The notes below the pieces were generated by a model. The model made no database searches, was not told the origin of the DNA, and saw only the letters and a program-made list of their open reading frames with translations. Both the position numbers and the translations under genes were made by a program. DNA of 5,804 bases, from positions 1-5,804 of the forward strand of contig JAITAT010000028.1 in NCBI GenBank assembly GCA_031283975.1. Reading direction: 5' to 3'. This stretch comes from Synergistaceae bacterium (lineage in GTDB: Bacteria; Synergistota; Synergistia; Synergistales; Synergistaceae). Position 1 is the stretch's first letter. The number at the start of each line of letters is the position of its first letter. This document shows, one piece after another, positions 1 through 4,930 of this stretch.

Positions 1-746
1 GTTATACCACAACTTTCGCAAAAATTCTCAAGATACGCGGGAATTTTTTTGTTCACGAATTTAAAAACCTCAGTGCCGTTCATCTTTATAAAATGCCTGC
101 GTTTCCTGACGGTTTCTTCTGTGGCAGGTTCGGCGGCCAGCCCGGCGGGCAGCGATATGAGTTCCGAAAGCGAGCCGTCGGCGGCGAGGTCCGCGTGAGT
201 GACACGGAGAGCGCCTTCGCGCCACTCTCCCATGACGCACGCGCCCGCGCCGTCGCCGAAAAGAACGCATGTGCTCCGGTGAGTCCAGTCCACCAGGCGG
301 CTCATCGCTTCGGAGCCCACCACCACTACATTGCTCCATATTCCGGCCGCTATCCCTCCGGCCGCCGCGACCATTCCGTAAAGAGCGCCGGGGCAGCCGG
401 CCTGTATGTCCATTCCTCCGGCGTTAGAAGCGCCTATCATCGACTGGATGACCGGCCCGACTCCCGGAAGCAGGCGATCGGGCGAATTTGTGCCGACCAT
501 GACCATATCGACGCTGCCTGGAGAAACCGCCGCGTCGCGCAGCGCGTCGAGCGAAGCCGCCGCCGACATGGACGCGTTGGACTCTCCCCCGGAGATGACA
601 TGACGGCTGTGAATGCCGCTGCGTTCCACTATCCATTCATCTGACGTATCGACCATCTTTTCGAGGTCGAAGTTGGTCAATACTTTTCTGGGTATGCAAG
701 CGCCCGTGCCGAGCACTCCCACAGGCTTTCCCGAAATTAAAGACAA
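1..746 (-). CDS. fabH: 3-oxoacyl-ACP synthase III (FabH), 3'-truncated by window edge
   Basis: Condensing enzyme that starts fatty-acid chains by joining an acyl-CoA primer to malonyl-ACP in the cytoplasm. The first 248 residues are present; the gene runs off the left edge. Visible family signatures are TSDEWIVERSGIHSR (residues 34-48, with the conserved Trp38 and Arg42), the active-site cysteine Cys118 in DIQAGCPGALYG, the GDGAGA loop, and MNGTEVFKF near the end. The catalytic His and Asn lie beyond the edge. The start is a TTG, chosen because GGGAGG (754-759) sits 7 nt upstream and the N-terminus PVGVLGTGACIP then matches the family; no in-frame ATG is available. It begins 28 nt after the plsX stop, so it is the third gene of fapR-plsX-fabH. 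Odd point: a proline follows the active cysteine where Ala or Ser is usual. Identification is firm. Confidence 0.93.
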   Translation of the reverse strand, partial: MSLISGKPVGVLGTGACIPRKVLTNFDLEKMVDTSDEWIVERSGIHSRHVISGGESNASMSAAASLDALRDAAVSPGSVDMVMVGTNSPDRLLPGVGPVIQSMIGASNAGGMDIQAGCPGALYGMVAAAGGIAAGIWSNVVVVGSEAMSRLVDWTHRSTCVLFGDGAGACVMGEWREGALRVTHADLAADGSLSELISLPAGLAAEPATEETVRKRRHFIKMNGTEVFKFVNKKIPAYLENFCESCGI

Positions 747-753
747 AATATTA

Positions 754-759
754 CCTCCC
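754..759 (-). promoter_or_regulatory. Ribosome binding site fixing the TTG start of fabH
   Basis: GGGAGG on the minus strand, 7 nt before the TTG codon at 744-746. It decides the start because an ATG further upstream (777-779) is out of frame with FabH. Confidence 0.75.
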
Positions 760-774
760 GAACGCGAGCTACTG

Positions 775-1776
775 TCATGCGCGCGACTCCAAACTTTCTT
801 TTATTGCGTCTGTTCCTTTGATGCGAGCGAAAGCGGACGCCACGTGCAGCGCTCCGGCAATCGCCCTGTCCCTGGAATTTCCGTGAGCTTTCACGACTAT
901 GCCGTCCACCCCCAGCAGCGGCGAGCCGCCGTTTTCCTCGTATTCGAAACGCGAGGCCATTTTCTTGAGGGCCGGCTTCATGAAGAACGCCCCTATCATG
1001 GGCAGAATTTTGCCCTCTATTTCCTCCCTGATCGCCACCTTGACCAGTTCTCCAATGCCCTCGCCGAATTTCAGGAGCGCGTTCCCGGTGAAACCGTCGC
1101 AGACCACGATGTCGGTGCGGCCTATCGGGATGTCCTTGCCTTCCACAAAGCCCTCGAAATTAACGGCGCTCTCGGAGGCGAGCATTTCCCTGGCTTCGCT
1201 TATCGCGTCGTCGCCCTTTATCTCCTCCGAGCCGTTCGAGAACAACCCGACGCTGGGGTTTTCAATCCCGGCGAACGACCTCATATAAATGGAGCCCATG
1301 CGGGCGAATTGGTACAGATTCAAGGCCTTGCAGCGAACCGTGGCCCCAACGTCGAGCAGGAGCGTAGTCTTTTTGAGAGACGGAATGGGGACGGCGAGAC
1401 CGGGTCTGTCTATTCCCTTTATTCTGCCCACTACCAGCACTCCGCCCGCCACTATCGCCCCCGTGTTTCCGGCCGATATACATCCTACGGCCTCGTGCGC
1501 GCGCACCATCTCCATTGCCACGCGAAGGCTGGAATTTTTCTTGCTTCTAATCGACGCGGACGGGTTGTCGCCCATGCCTATCACTTCGTCCGCTTCCACG
1601 ACGCTGATGCGCGAACGCGCTTCGCCCGGCGCTGATTCCAGATACGGTATAATTGCGTCTTTGGGGCCCACGAGAGCCACTGAAAGCTCCCCGTCCCCGC
1701 GGCACGCCAAAATCGCCCCCTTGCAAGGTTCGGCCGGGGCGTTGTCCCCTCCCATGGCGTCAAGAGCGAAAAGCAT
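775..1776 (-). CDS. plsX: Acyl-ACP:phosphate acyltransferase PlsX
   Basis: Converts acyl-ACP and inorganic phosphate to acyl-phosphate, the donor used by PlsY in the first step of phosphatidate synthesis; a cytoplasmic protein peripherally associated with the membrane. The 333-residue length is normal for the family. Signatures in order: LDAMGGDNAP at 5-14, CISAGNTGAIVAG at 99-111, DRPGLAVPIPS at 123-133, NGSEEIKGD at 181-189, VVCDGFTGNALLKFGEG at 224-240, and LLGVDGIVVKAHGNS at 287-301. The ATG start is supported by AAGGAGG (1784-1790) at 7 nt spacing. It lies 23 nt after fapR and 28 nt before fabH, the same grouping seen around fapR in Firmicutes. The long open frames on the opposite strand are shadows caused by GC-rich codons. 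Confidence 0.96.
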   Translation of the reverse strand: MLFALDAMGGDNAPAEPCKGAILACRGDGELSVALVGPKDAIIPYLESAPGEARSRISVVEADEVIGMGDNPSASIRSKKNSSLRVAMEMVRAHEAVGCISAGNTGAIVAGGVLVVGRIKGIDRPGLAVPIPSLKKTTLLLDVGATVRCKALNLYQFARMGSIYMRSFAGIENPSVGLFSNGSEEIKGDDAISEAREMLASESAVNFEGFVEGKDIPIGRTDIVVCDGFTGNALLKFGEGIGELVKVAIREEIEGKILPMIGAFFMKPALKKMASRFEYEENGGSPLLGVDGIVVKAHGNSRDRAIAGALHVASAFARIKGTDAIKESLESRA

Positions 1777-1799
1777 TCGATATCCTCCTTCCGAAGCGC

Positions 1800-2390
1800 C
1801 TATTTTTCGGGCTCGCCGCCGATCGTGGTTTCGATGGCGGCTACCACGAAGCGGGCCACGAAAATCTCCCGCTCTTCAGCGCGGGTGTGTACGCTCACCA
1901 TGTATTTGCCGTCCTTGTGGGCGCGCACCCGCGCGACGGCGGTCAGCTTCTCGCCGACATGAGACGAGTGGCTGAACTGCACCCGCGCCGATCCGATTAC
2001 GGCAAGAGCCTCCCTGACGACAGCCGCGGCGAGTGTCGCCGCCTGAGCGTATATATAGTGATCGGCGATGAGGTTGGTGTGCCTGAAAGCGTGCTCGCGG
2101 CTGGTTGCGAGAACCGACAGAGCCCGCCGGTTCGGTTCGAGTTCCAGGATGTCGCCCAAGACTTCCTCCTGTTTGAGCGAGGTGAGCCTGTTCGACTCGT
2201 GTTCCGCCATCAGGCGCGTCCGCTCGCGCAGGCCGGGCAGATTGAGCGCGTCTCTGTCGAGACGTATCGTGCCGACGCTGACCCCGAGTTCGAACGCGAG
2301 CCTGTTGTCCGACATGAGAGGGTCGGAGTCCAGCAGGCTCACCAGACGTTTGTGGCGTTTTTGTTTTTCGTCCGTTCCCGCTCTGTTCAT
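1800..2390 (-). CDS. fapR: FapR-like fatty acid and phospholipid synthesis regulator
   Basis: Transcription repressor that in Bacillus and Staphylococcus leaves DNA when malonyl-CoA binds. The 196-residue protein has an N-terminal DeoR-like helix-turn-helix (about 27-46, SDNRLAFELGVSVGTIRLDR), a linker with GLRERTRLMAE (53-63), and a C-terminal hot-dog fold effector domain (about 95-190, with YAQAATLAAAVV and GSARVQFSHSSHVGEKLTA). The ATG at 2390 is chosen over an in-frame TTG at 2435 because that TTG falls in the -10 box; the Shine-Dalgarno (GGGGG, 4 nt from ATG) is weak. First gene of fapR-plsX-fabH, with a candidate operator in its leader. Odd point: compared from memory with B. subtilis FapR, the Arg-Gly pair and Asn that contact malonyl-CoA (ARG...AQAN) appear as Ala109-Asp110 and Ala118, so ligand sensing may differ. 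Confidence 0.9.
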   Translation of the reverse strand: MNRAGTDEKQKRHKRLVSLLDSDPLMSDNRLAFELGVSVGTIRLDRDALNLPGLRERTRLMAEHESNRLTSLKQEEVLGDILELEPNRRALSVLATSREHAFRHTNLIADHYIYAQAATLAAAVVREALAVIGSARVQFSHSSHVGEKLTAVARVRAHKDGKYMVSVHTRAEEREIFVARFVVAAIETTIGGEPEK

Positions 2391-2402
2391 GAAGCCCCCA
2401 TA

Positions 2403-2424
2403 ATTAGTAGTAGTTGGTAATAAT
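2403..2424. promoter_or_regulatory. Candidate FapR operator in the fapR leader
   Basis: Imperfect 22-bp palindrome on the plus strand: left half ATTAGTAGTAG, right half TTGGTAATAAT, 7 of 11 positions symmetric. The TTAGTA half-site matches the outer part of the known FapR box (TTAGTA...TACTAA); the other half is TTATTA. It lies between the predicted transcription start (about 2428) and the fapR ATG, where bound protein would block initiation or early elongation. Autoregulation of the whole operon is inferred from this position and from known FapR biology. Confidence 0.5.
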
Positions 2425-2434
2425 GCCCGGAACA

Positions 2435-2463
2435 AATATATAAAATCCCGGACGGTTTGTCAA
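2435..2463 (-). promoter_or_regulatory. Sigma-70 type promoter of fapR-plsX-fabH
   Basis: Minus-strand TTGACA (2458-2463), a 17-bp spacer, and TATATT (2435-2440). The -35 is a perfect match and the -10 matches 5 of 6. The predicted start point near 2428 gives a leader of about 38 nt that contains the candidate FapR operator. The rest of the 2464-2542 gap shows no clear terminator for the operon to its right. Confidence 0.75.
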
Positions 2464-2542
2464 TCGTGGAGGCCGCACATCGCAAAATCCGTATGCGGTA
2501 CGTTTTAAAATTCGCCCGAAGATAAAAATATAGCGCGCGCGT

Positions 2543-2755
2543 CTAGGTTAATTCATCCATCAGCGAGTCTATTTCCCGCGCGATCTCGGATTTTTTGCCT
2601 TCGTCCGTTTCAAACAGGGTACGCAGCCACGCGCCCTCGCGGATTCCGTCCGGTAGAGCCTCGGTTGGCAGCGTCGCCGTAAAATCACCGCCTTTATACA
2701 GCAGGGTCGCTATTCCTCCGGTTATTCTGTCAACGAAAAAGTGAATTTCTTTCAT
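2543..2755 (-). CDS. DUF3006 family small protein
   Basis: A 70-residue protein with the DUF3006 pattern: MKEIHFFVDRITGGIATLL at the N-terminus (VDRI at 8-11), then a basic/acidic beta-rich segment with LP (29-30) and EGAWLRTLFETDEG (40-53), and an acidic C-terminal helix. The family's function is unknown, but its members often sit beside ComEC-like metallo-beta-lactamase genes, as here. The ATG at 2755 is preferred because the family signature begins there and GGCGG lies about 7 nt upstream; an in-frame ATG at 2785 would add ten residues but has no visible ribosome binding site. It follows the metallo-beta-lactamase gene by 43 nt and is the last gene of its operon. A role together with that hydrolase is inferred only from adjacency. 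Confidence 0.75.
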   Translation of the reverse strand: MKEIHFFVDRITGGIATLLYKGGDFTATLPTEALPDGIREGAWLRTLFETDEGKKSEIAREIDSLMDELT

Positions 2756-2798
2756 CTTCGATCCGCCGCCTTGCCGTAATTTCATTGAATCAAGTCAA

Positions 2799-3665
2799 TC
2801 AGCGCTGCCTGACGCGCAGTGAACGGCCGTCCGTGGTTATCTTTATCTCTCCGCCCTCGGTCGCGTAAGAGCGCGGACCGAATTTTCGTATGAGCGCGGT
2901 GACTTCCGGGTGTGGATGCCCATATGAATTGCCGCGCCCGTAGGAGAGTATGACGACGTCGGGCGAAACCTCCCTCAGCATTTTCTCGTCGGAACCGTTA
3001 GAACTTCCGTGGTGGGCCAGTTTCAACACATTGGCGCGCGGAAATTTTCCCACGCTGCGGCGTTCCTCCCTCTCCATGTCGCCGGTCATCAGAAACGAGA
3101 CGTTGCCGTAGGCTACGCGCAAAACCACTGAATTGTTGTTGGCGTCGCTTTCCGAGCCGCGTATCTGTTTCACTGGGGCTAGCACCTCTATGGAGACGCC
3201 GCCTATGGTCTCTTTGAATCCGGCCTTCGGGCGCGTATACGGAATTCTCTTGTCTCGCAGCGCGGCCAGCATATCGCGCTGTGTTTCTGAGCCGTGATTG
3301 TATCCGCTGTCCCAGAATTTTCCCACCGGGAACGCCCTCAATACATGAACCATTCCGCCTATGTGGTCTTCGTGGGGGTGTGTTGCGACCGCGATGTCGA
3401 TTTTATTAACGCCGAGCCTTTTCAGGCGGGACACCAGACCCGGACCCGCCTGCCTCGTTCCGGCGTCTATCAGGATGTTCTCTCCCTCCGGAAGATGAAA
3501 GAGAAACGCGTCTGCCTGACCGACGTCGAAGGCGTAAAACGCGAATCCGTCATCTTCGGTCCAGAACTTTGGAAGTTCGACCGCCGAGAGGACGGCGATG
3601 AACGTGACAACGACGGCTCGCAGCAGTATCGCATATTTATTTCTTATCGCGCGTTTGCGGGGCAC
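2799..3665 (-). CDS. Membrane-anchored ComEC-type metallo-beta-lactamase-fold hydrolase
   Basis: A 288-residue protein matching the C-terminal domain of the competence protein ComEC/Rec2 but without the ComEC membrane channel. A basic N-terminus and one hydrophobic helix (about 12-30) suggest an uncleaved anchor with the catalytic domain outside the membrane. Motifs: FDVGQADAFLF at 46-56 (family DVGQGD), ILIDAGT at 64-70, metal-binding THPHEDHIGG at 95-104, LMTGDME at 192-198, LKLAHHGSSNGS at 214-225, and SYGRGNSYGHPHPEV at 241-255. All expected metal ligands (His96, His98, Asp100, His101, Asp196) appear present, so it should be active. The family is thought to act on nucleic acid or phosphodiester substrates; the substrate here is unknown. 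The start is GTG, 9 nt after the preceding gene's stop, with only a weak ribosome binding site, which suggests translational coupling. Confidence 0.88.
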   Translation of the reverse strand: MPRKRAIRNKYAILLRAVVVTFIAVLSAVELPKFWTEDDGFAFYAFDVGQADAFLFHLPEGENILIDAGTRQAGPGLVSRLKRLGVNKIDIAVATHPHEDHIGGMVHVLRAFPVGKFWDSGYNHGSETQRDMLAALRDKRIPYTRPKAGFKETIGGVSIEVLAPVKQIRGSESDANNNSVVLRVAYGNVSFLMTGDMEREERRSVGKFPRANVLKLAHHGSSNGSDEKMLREVSPDVVILSYGRGNSYGHPHPEVTALIRKFGPRSYATEGGEIKITTDGRSLRVRQR

Positions 3666-3674
3666 CGCGGCGTT

Positions 3675-4166
3675 CTACCTGCGATTTCGCATAAAGCCGA
3701 TATATTGATAGAAGAGAACCGACTGGTCGCCGGGCTCTTTGCTGAACATGACGGCCACGTCCGTGAACCTCCAATAGTAGTCGTCCGCGTTTTTCACGGT
3801 TTCCTTTCCGTACAGCGCGCTGGCTTCTTCCAGCAGGGATTTCGCCTCATTTTCGCCTTTCACGACCACCGATACGTTGGAGAGTTTGCCGTCGACGAAG
3901 ATGTACTCGATCGACGAGAGGCGCGCGCCGCCGAACGTCATGTCCTCTCCCTTTCTGTAGCAGGCTATCTGGTGGGATTCGTCGTCGCGGTACAGTTCCT
4001 CCATACCAGTCAGGGAATCGAGCCGCTGCTGCCATTTGATCCCACGGAAATCGGCCGGCTCCAAAGCGGTATCGGCCATATATTCCTCCCCGGCGTGTCC
4101 GCTCGCGATCGGAAACGTCCATAGGAGAGCGGATATCATCAAAAGAGAAAAGACAAATTTTTTCAT
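3675..4166 (-). CDS. Exported protein of unknown function
   Basis: A 163-residue protein I cannot assign to a named family. It has a clear signal peptide: MKK, a hydrophobic core at 4-20, and a likely cleavage after ASGHA (residue 25). The mature part begins with PADFRGIKWQQRLDSL (37-52), followed by a segment with DMTFGGARLSSIEYIFVDGKL (75-95) and YYWRFTDVAVMF (130-141). This layout resembles small periplasmic proteins with 'FRGIKWG' starts seen as hypotheticals in anaerobes, but that is recollection, not a search result. No lipobox cysteine is present. The ATG has a strong Shine-Dalgarno (GAGGAGGTGG, 4174-4183) and its own promoter. It is the first gene of the operon with the ComEC-type hydrolase, 9 nt away, so both products probably work outside the cytoplasm. 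Confidence 0.85.
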   Translation of the reverse strand: MKKFVFSLLMISALLWTFPIASGHAGEEYMADTALEPADFRGIKWQQRLDSLTGMEELYRDDESHQIACYRKGEDMTFGGARLSSIEYIFVDGKLSNVSVVVKGENEAKSLLEEASALYGKETVKNADDYYWRFTDVAVMFSKEPGDQSVLFYQYIGFMRNRR

Positions 4167-4189
4167 AGCGGGGCCACCTCCTCATCCTA

Positions 4190-4218
4190 AATATACAACG
4201 TATTGCCGCAAATGCAAA
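4190..4218 (-). promoter_or_regulatory. Candidate promoter for the exported-protein/hydrolase/DUF3006 operon
   Basis: Minus-strand TTTGCA (4213-4218, 4 of 6 to consensus), 17-bp spacer, TATATT (4190-4195, 5 of 6). The predicted start is about 4183, leaving a leader of roughly 17 nt that begins at the Shine-Dalgarno. It is isolated from the right by the terminator at 4258-4293. Confidence 0.45.
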
Positions 4219-4257
4219 TCGTCGCGTGATATGAAGAAAACGTATGGGTAAAAAATA

Positions 4258-4293
4258 AAAAAGACGAGAAACTGCTCGTTTTCTCGTCTTTTT
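4258..4293 (-). terminator. Rho-independent terminator (stronger on the minus strand, possibly bidirectional)
   Basis: Perfect 14-bp stem: AAAAAGACGAGAAA (4258-4271) pairs with TTTCTCGTCTTTTT (4280-4293) around an 8-nt loop. Read on the minus strand it continues into a T-rich tail (4250-4262), better than the tail on the plus strand. No intact minus-strand gene lies immediately to its right; the only candidate transcript is the fragment at 4292-4462, whose stop codon overlaps the stem. Confidence 0.85.
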
Positions 4294-4462
4294 ACGTTGA
4301 TTCGTTCAATCCCATTCGCGAGATGGGGAACGAGCGGACACGTTCCAACAGTGCCGCCGCAAGCTCCTCCGGCGCTTCAGTCGGCTTCGGGTAATCGCCA
4401 AGACACAATGGAATTGACGTCCTGTAGGAAATCAAGAGTCTCTTGAATTGTGCGGCGGCCGT
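4292..4462 (-). pseudogene. Probable 3' remnant of a decayed gene
   Basis: A minus-strand open frame of 56 codons bounded upstream by TGA (4463-4465) and ending in TAA (4292-4294). The translation has the composition of a real GC-rich coding sequence: IPLCLGDYPKPTEAPEEL (positions 17-34), then a helical AAALLERVRSFP. Its stop lies inside the stem of the terminator at 4258-4293, as is common for true gene ends. No ATG with a ribosome binding site precedes it (a TTG is possible), and the sequence just upstream is a GC-rich hairpin and then AT-rich DNA. I do not recognise the parent family. It could also be a small intact gene with a TTG start, or chance. Confidence 0.4.
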
Positions 4463-4489
4463 TCACTTACGGGGTGACAAAACCGCCGC
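4452..4489. repeat. GC-rich inverted repeat / hairpin
   Basis: GCGGCGG (4452-4458) pairs perfectly with CCGCCGC (4483-4489), with an inner TCAC/GTGA pairing (4463-4466 with 4474-4477). It is followed by the small GCGCTTTGCGC hairpin (4489-4499). Stacked GC-rich hairpins at the edge of a non-coding stretch look like a dispersed intergenic repeat or a structured RNA; copy number cannot be judged from one window. Confidence 0.45.
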
Positions 4490-4542
4490 GCTTTGCGCTG
4501 TTCGATCGACGTCGTAATAGTAACAAAAATTTTCTAAATTGA

Positions 4543-4592
4543 AATCGTTATAATTACTGACAGACAGGCCATTATATTTAAGAATAACGATT
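4543..4592. repeat. 9-bp perfect inverted repeat
   Basis: AATCGTTAT (4543-4551) and its exact reverse complement ATAACGATT (4584-4592). It interlocks with the next inverted repeat, so the two hairpins are mutually exclusive. Confidence 0.5.
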
Positions 4593-4601
4593 ATAAAGGC
4601 C
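4567..4601. repeat. 10-bp inverted repeat, one mismatch
   Basis: GGCCATTATA (4567-4576) and TATAAAGGCC (4592-4601) pair at 9 of 10 positions around a 15-nt loop. It overlaps the right arm of the 4543-4592 repeat. Confidence 0.5.
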
Positions 4602-4670
4602 GAAATATGTTAGTTTTCTTGTTTTGAAGCTTTAAATAATATTGCAAATAGGCATAAAGAGGAGGTGTCA

Positions 4671-4688
4671 ATGGTGATATTAAGATGA
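4671..4688 (+). CDS. Five-codon mini-ORF (MVILR) behind a strong ribosome binding site
   Basis: ATG GTG ATA TTA AGA TGA, preceded by GAGGAGGT (4659-4666) at about 5 nt spacing, the best Shine-Dalgarno on the plus strand here. The frame stops after five codons. It may be a leader peptide, the 5' stub of a gene broken by deletion, or chance. It ends about 240 bp before the aas-like gene. Confidence 0.3.
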   Translation: MVILR

Positions 4689-4785
4689 GATTCCGGATCA
4701 ACTTAAATATTTATTAAATTTATAAAAAATAGCAACATATATGACGATAAAAAATAATTTATAGCCATATTTTGTGCCATAAAGC

Positions 4786-4824
4786 GACCAAAATAGGAAT
4801 TTATTTGTTTGTGTTATTTTGGTC
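4786..4824. repeat. 10-bp perfect inverted repeat
   Basis: GACCAAAATA (4786-4795) and TATTTTGGTC (4815-4824), separated by 19 nt. It is not followed by a T-run on the plus strand, so it is not an ordinary terminator for that strand; it could be an operator-like or element-end repeat. Confidence 0.55.
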
Positions 4825-4870
4825 AGGTATTTAGATCTTTTGGTGAAATGTTTATAAAATGACCGATAAG

Positions 4871-4900
4871 TTGATATTTTCACGGTACCCCTCTGATTAT
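4871..4900 (+). promoter_or_regulatory. Candidate promoter of the aas-like gene
   Basis: TTGATA (4871-4876, 5 of 6 to the -35 consensus), 18-bp spacer, GATTAT (4895-4900, 4 of 6). A TACAAT at 4906-4911 is a better -10 but lacks a -35 at proper spacing. Either would give a short leader before the ATG at 4931. No FapR-like box is visible here. Confidence 0.35.
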
Positions 4901-4930
4901 TATTGTACAATAAACAGTGAGGTGGTTGCC

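Larger units (their letters stand above)
4511..4925. other. AT-rich intergenic stretch without an intact gene
   Basis: About 400 bp of visibly AT-rich sequence (poly-A/T runs, many TTTAT and ATAAT words) between GC-rich genes. No open frame in it has convincing codon use. It holds several inverted repeats, a five-codon ORF behind a strong ribosome binding site, and the promoter of the aas-like gene. The abrupt composition change at both ends suggests inserted foreign DNA or a decayed element; a long regulatory region is the alternative. Confidence 0.6.

Noticed and set aside
613..1635. Long plus-strand open frame of 340 codons opposite plsX
   Set aside because: It is antisense to a clear PlsX, has no ribosome binding site and no recognisable domain; GC-rich codons leave the opposite frames open.
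1289..2420. Plus-strand open frames of 228 and 255 codons opposite plsX and fapR
   Set aside because: They are shadows of plsX and fapR, with low-complexity Arg/Ser/Pro-rich translations.
2391..2435. Upstream TTG start for fapR adding 15 residues
   Set aside because: The codon lies in the predicted -10 box, lacks a ribosome binding site, and the extension is not like FapR N-termini.
2484..2506. Possible terminator for the hydrolase operon, pairing AAAA and CGTA with TACG and TTTT
   Set aside because: The stem is AT-rich with a 2-nt bulge and there is no clean T-run on the minus strand; too weak to call.
3294..4124. Plus-strand 276-codon open frame opposite the hydrolase and exported-protein genes
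   Set aside because: The minus strand carries proteins with clear motifs (THPHEDH, signal peptide); this frame has none and no ribosome binding site.
4698..4910. Minus-strand 70-codon AT-rich open frame with a hydrophobic C-terminus
   Set aside because: TTG start without a ribosome binding site, composition set by AT-rich DNA (Asn, Lys, Tyr, Phe), and it overlaps the aas promoter and an inverted repeat.
4511..4925. CRISPR array or tRNA in the AT-rich gap
   Set aside because: No regularly spaced direct repeats and no cloverleaf with a TTCGA-type arm were found by reading both strands.
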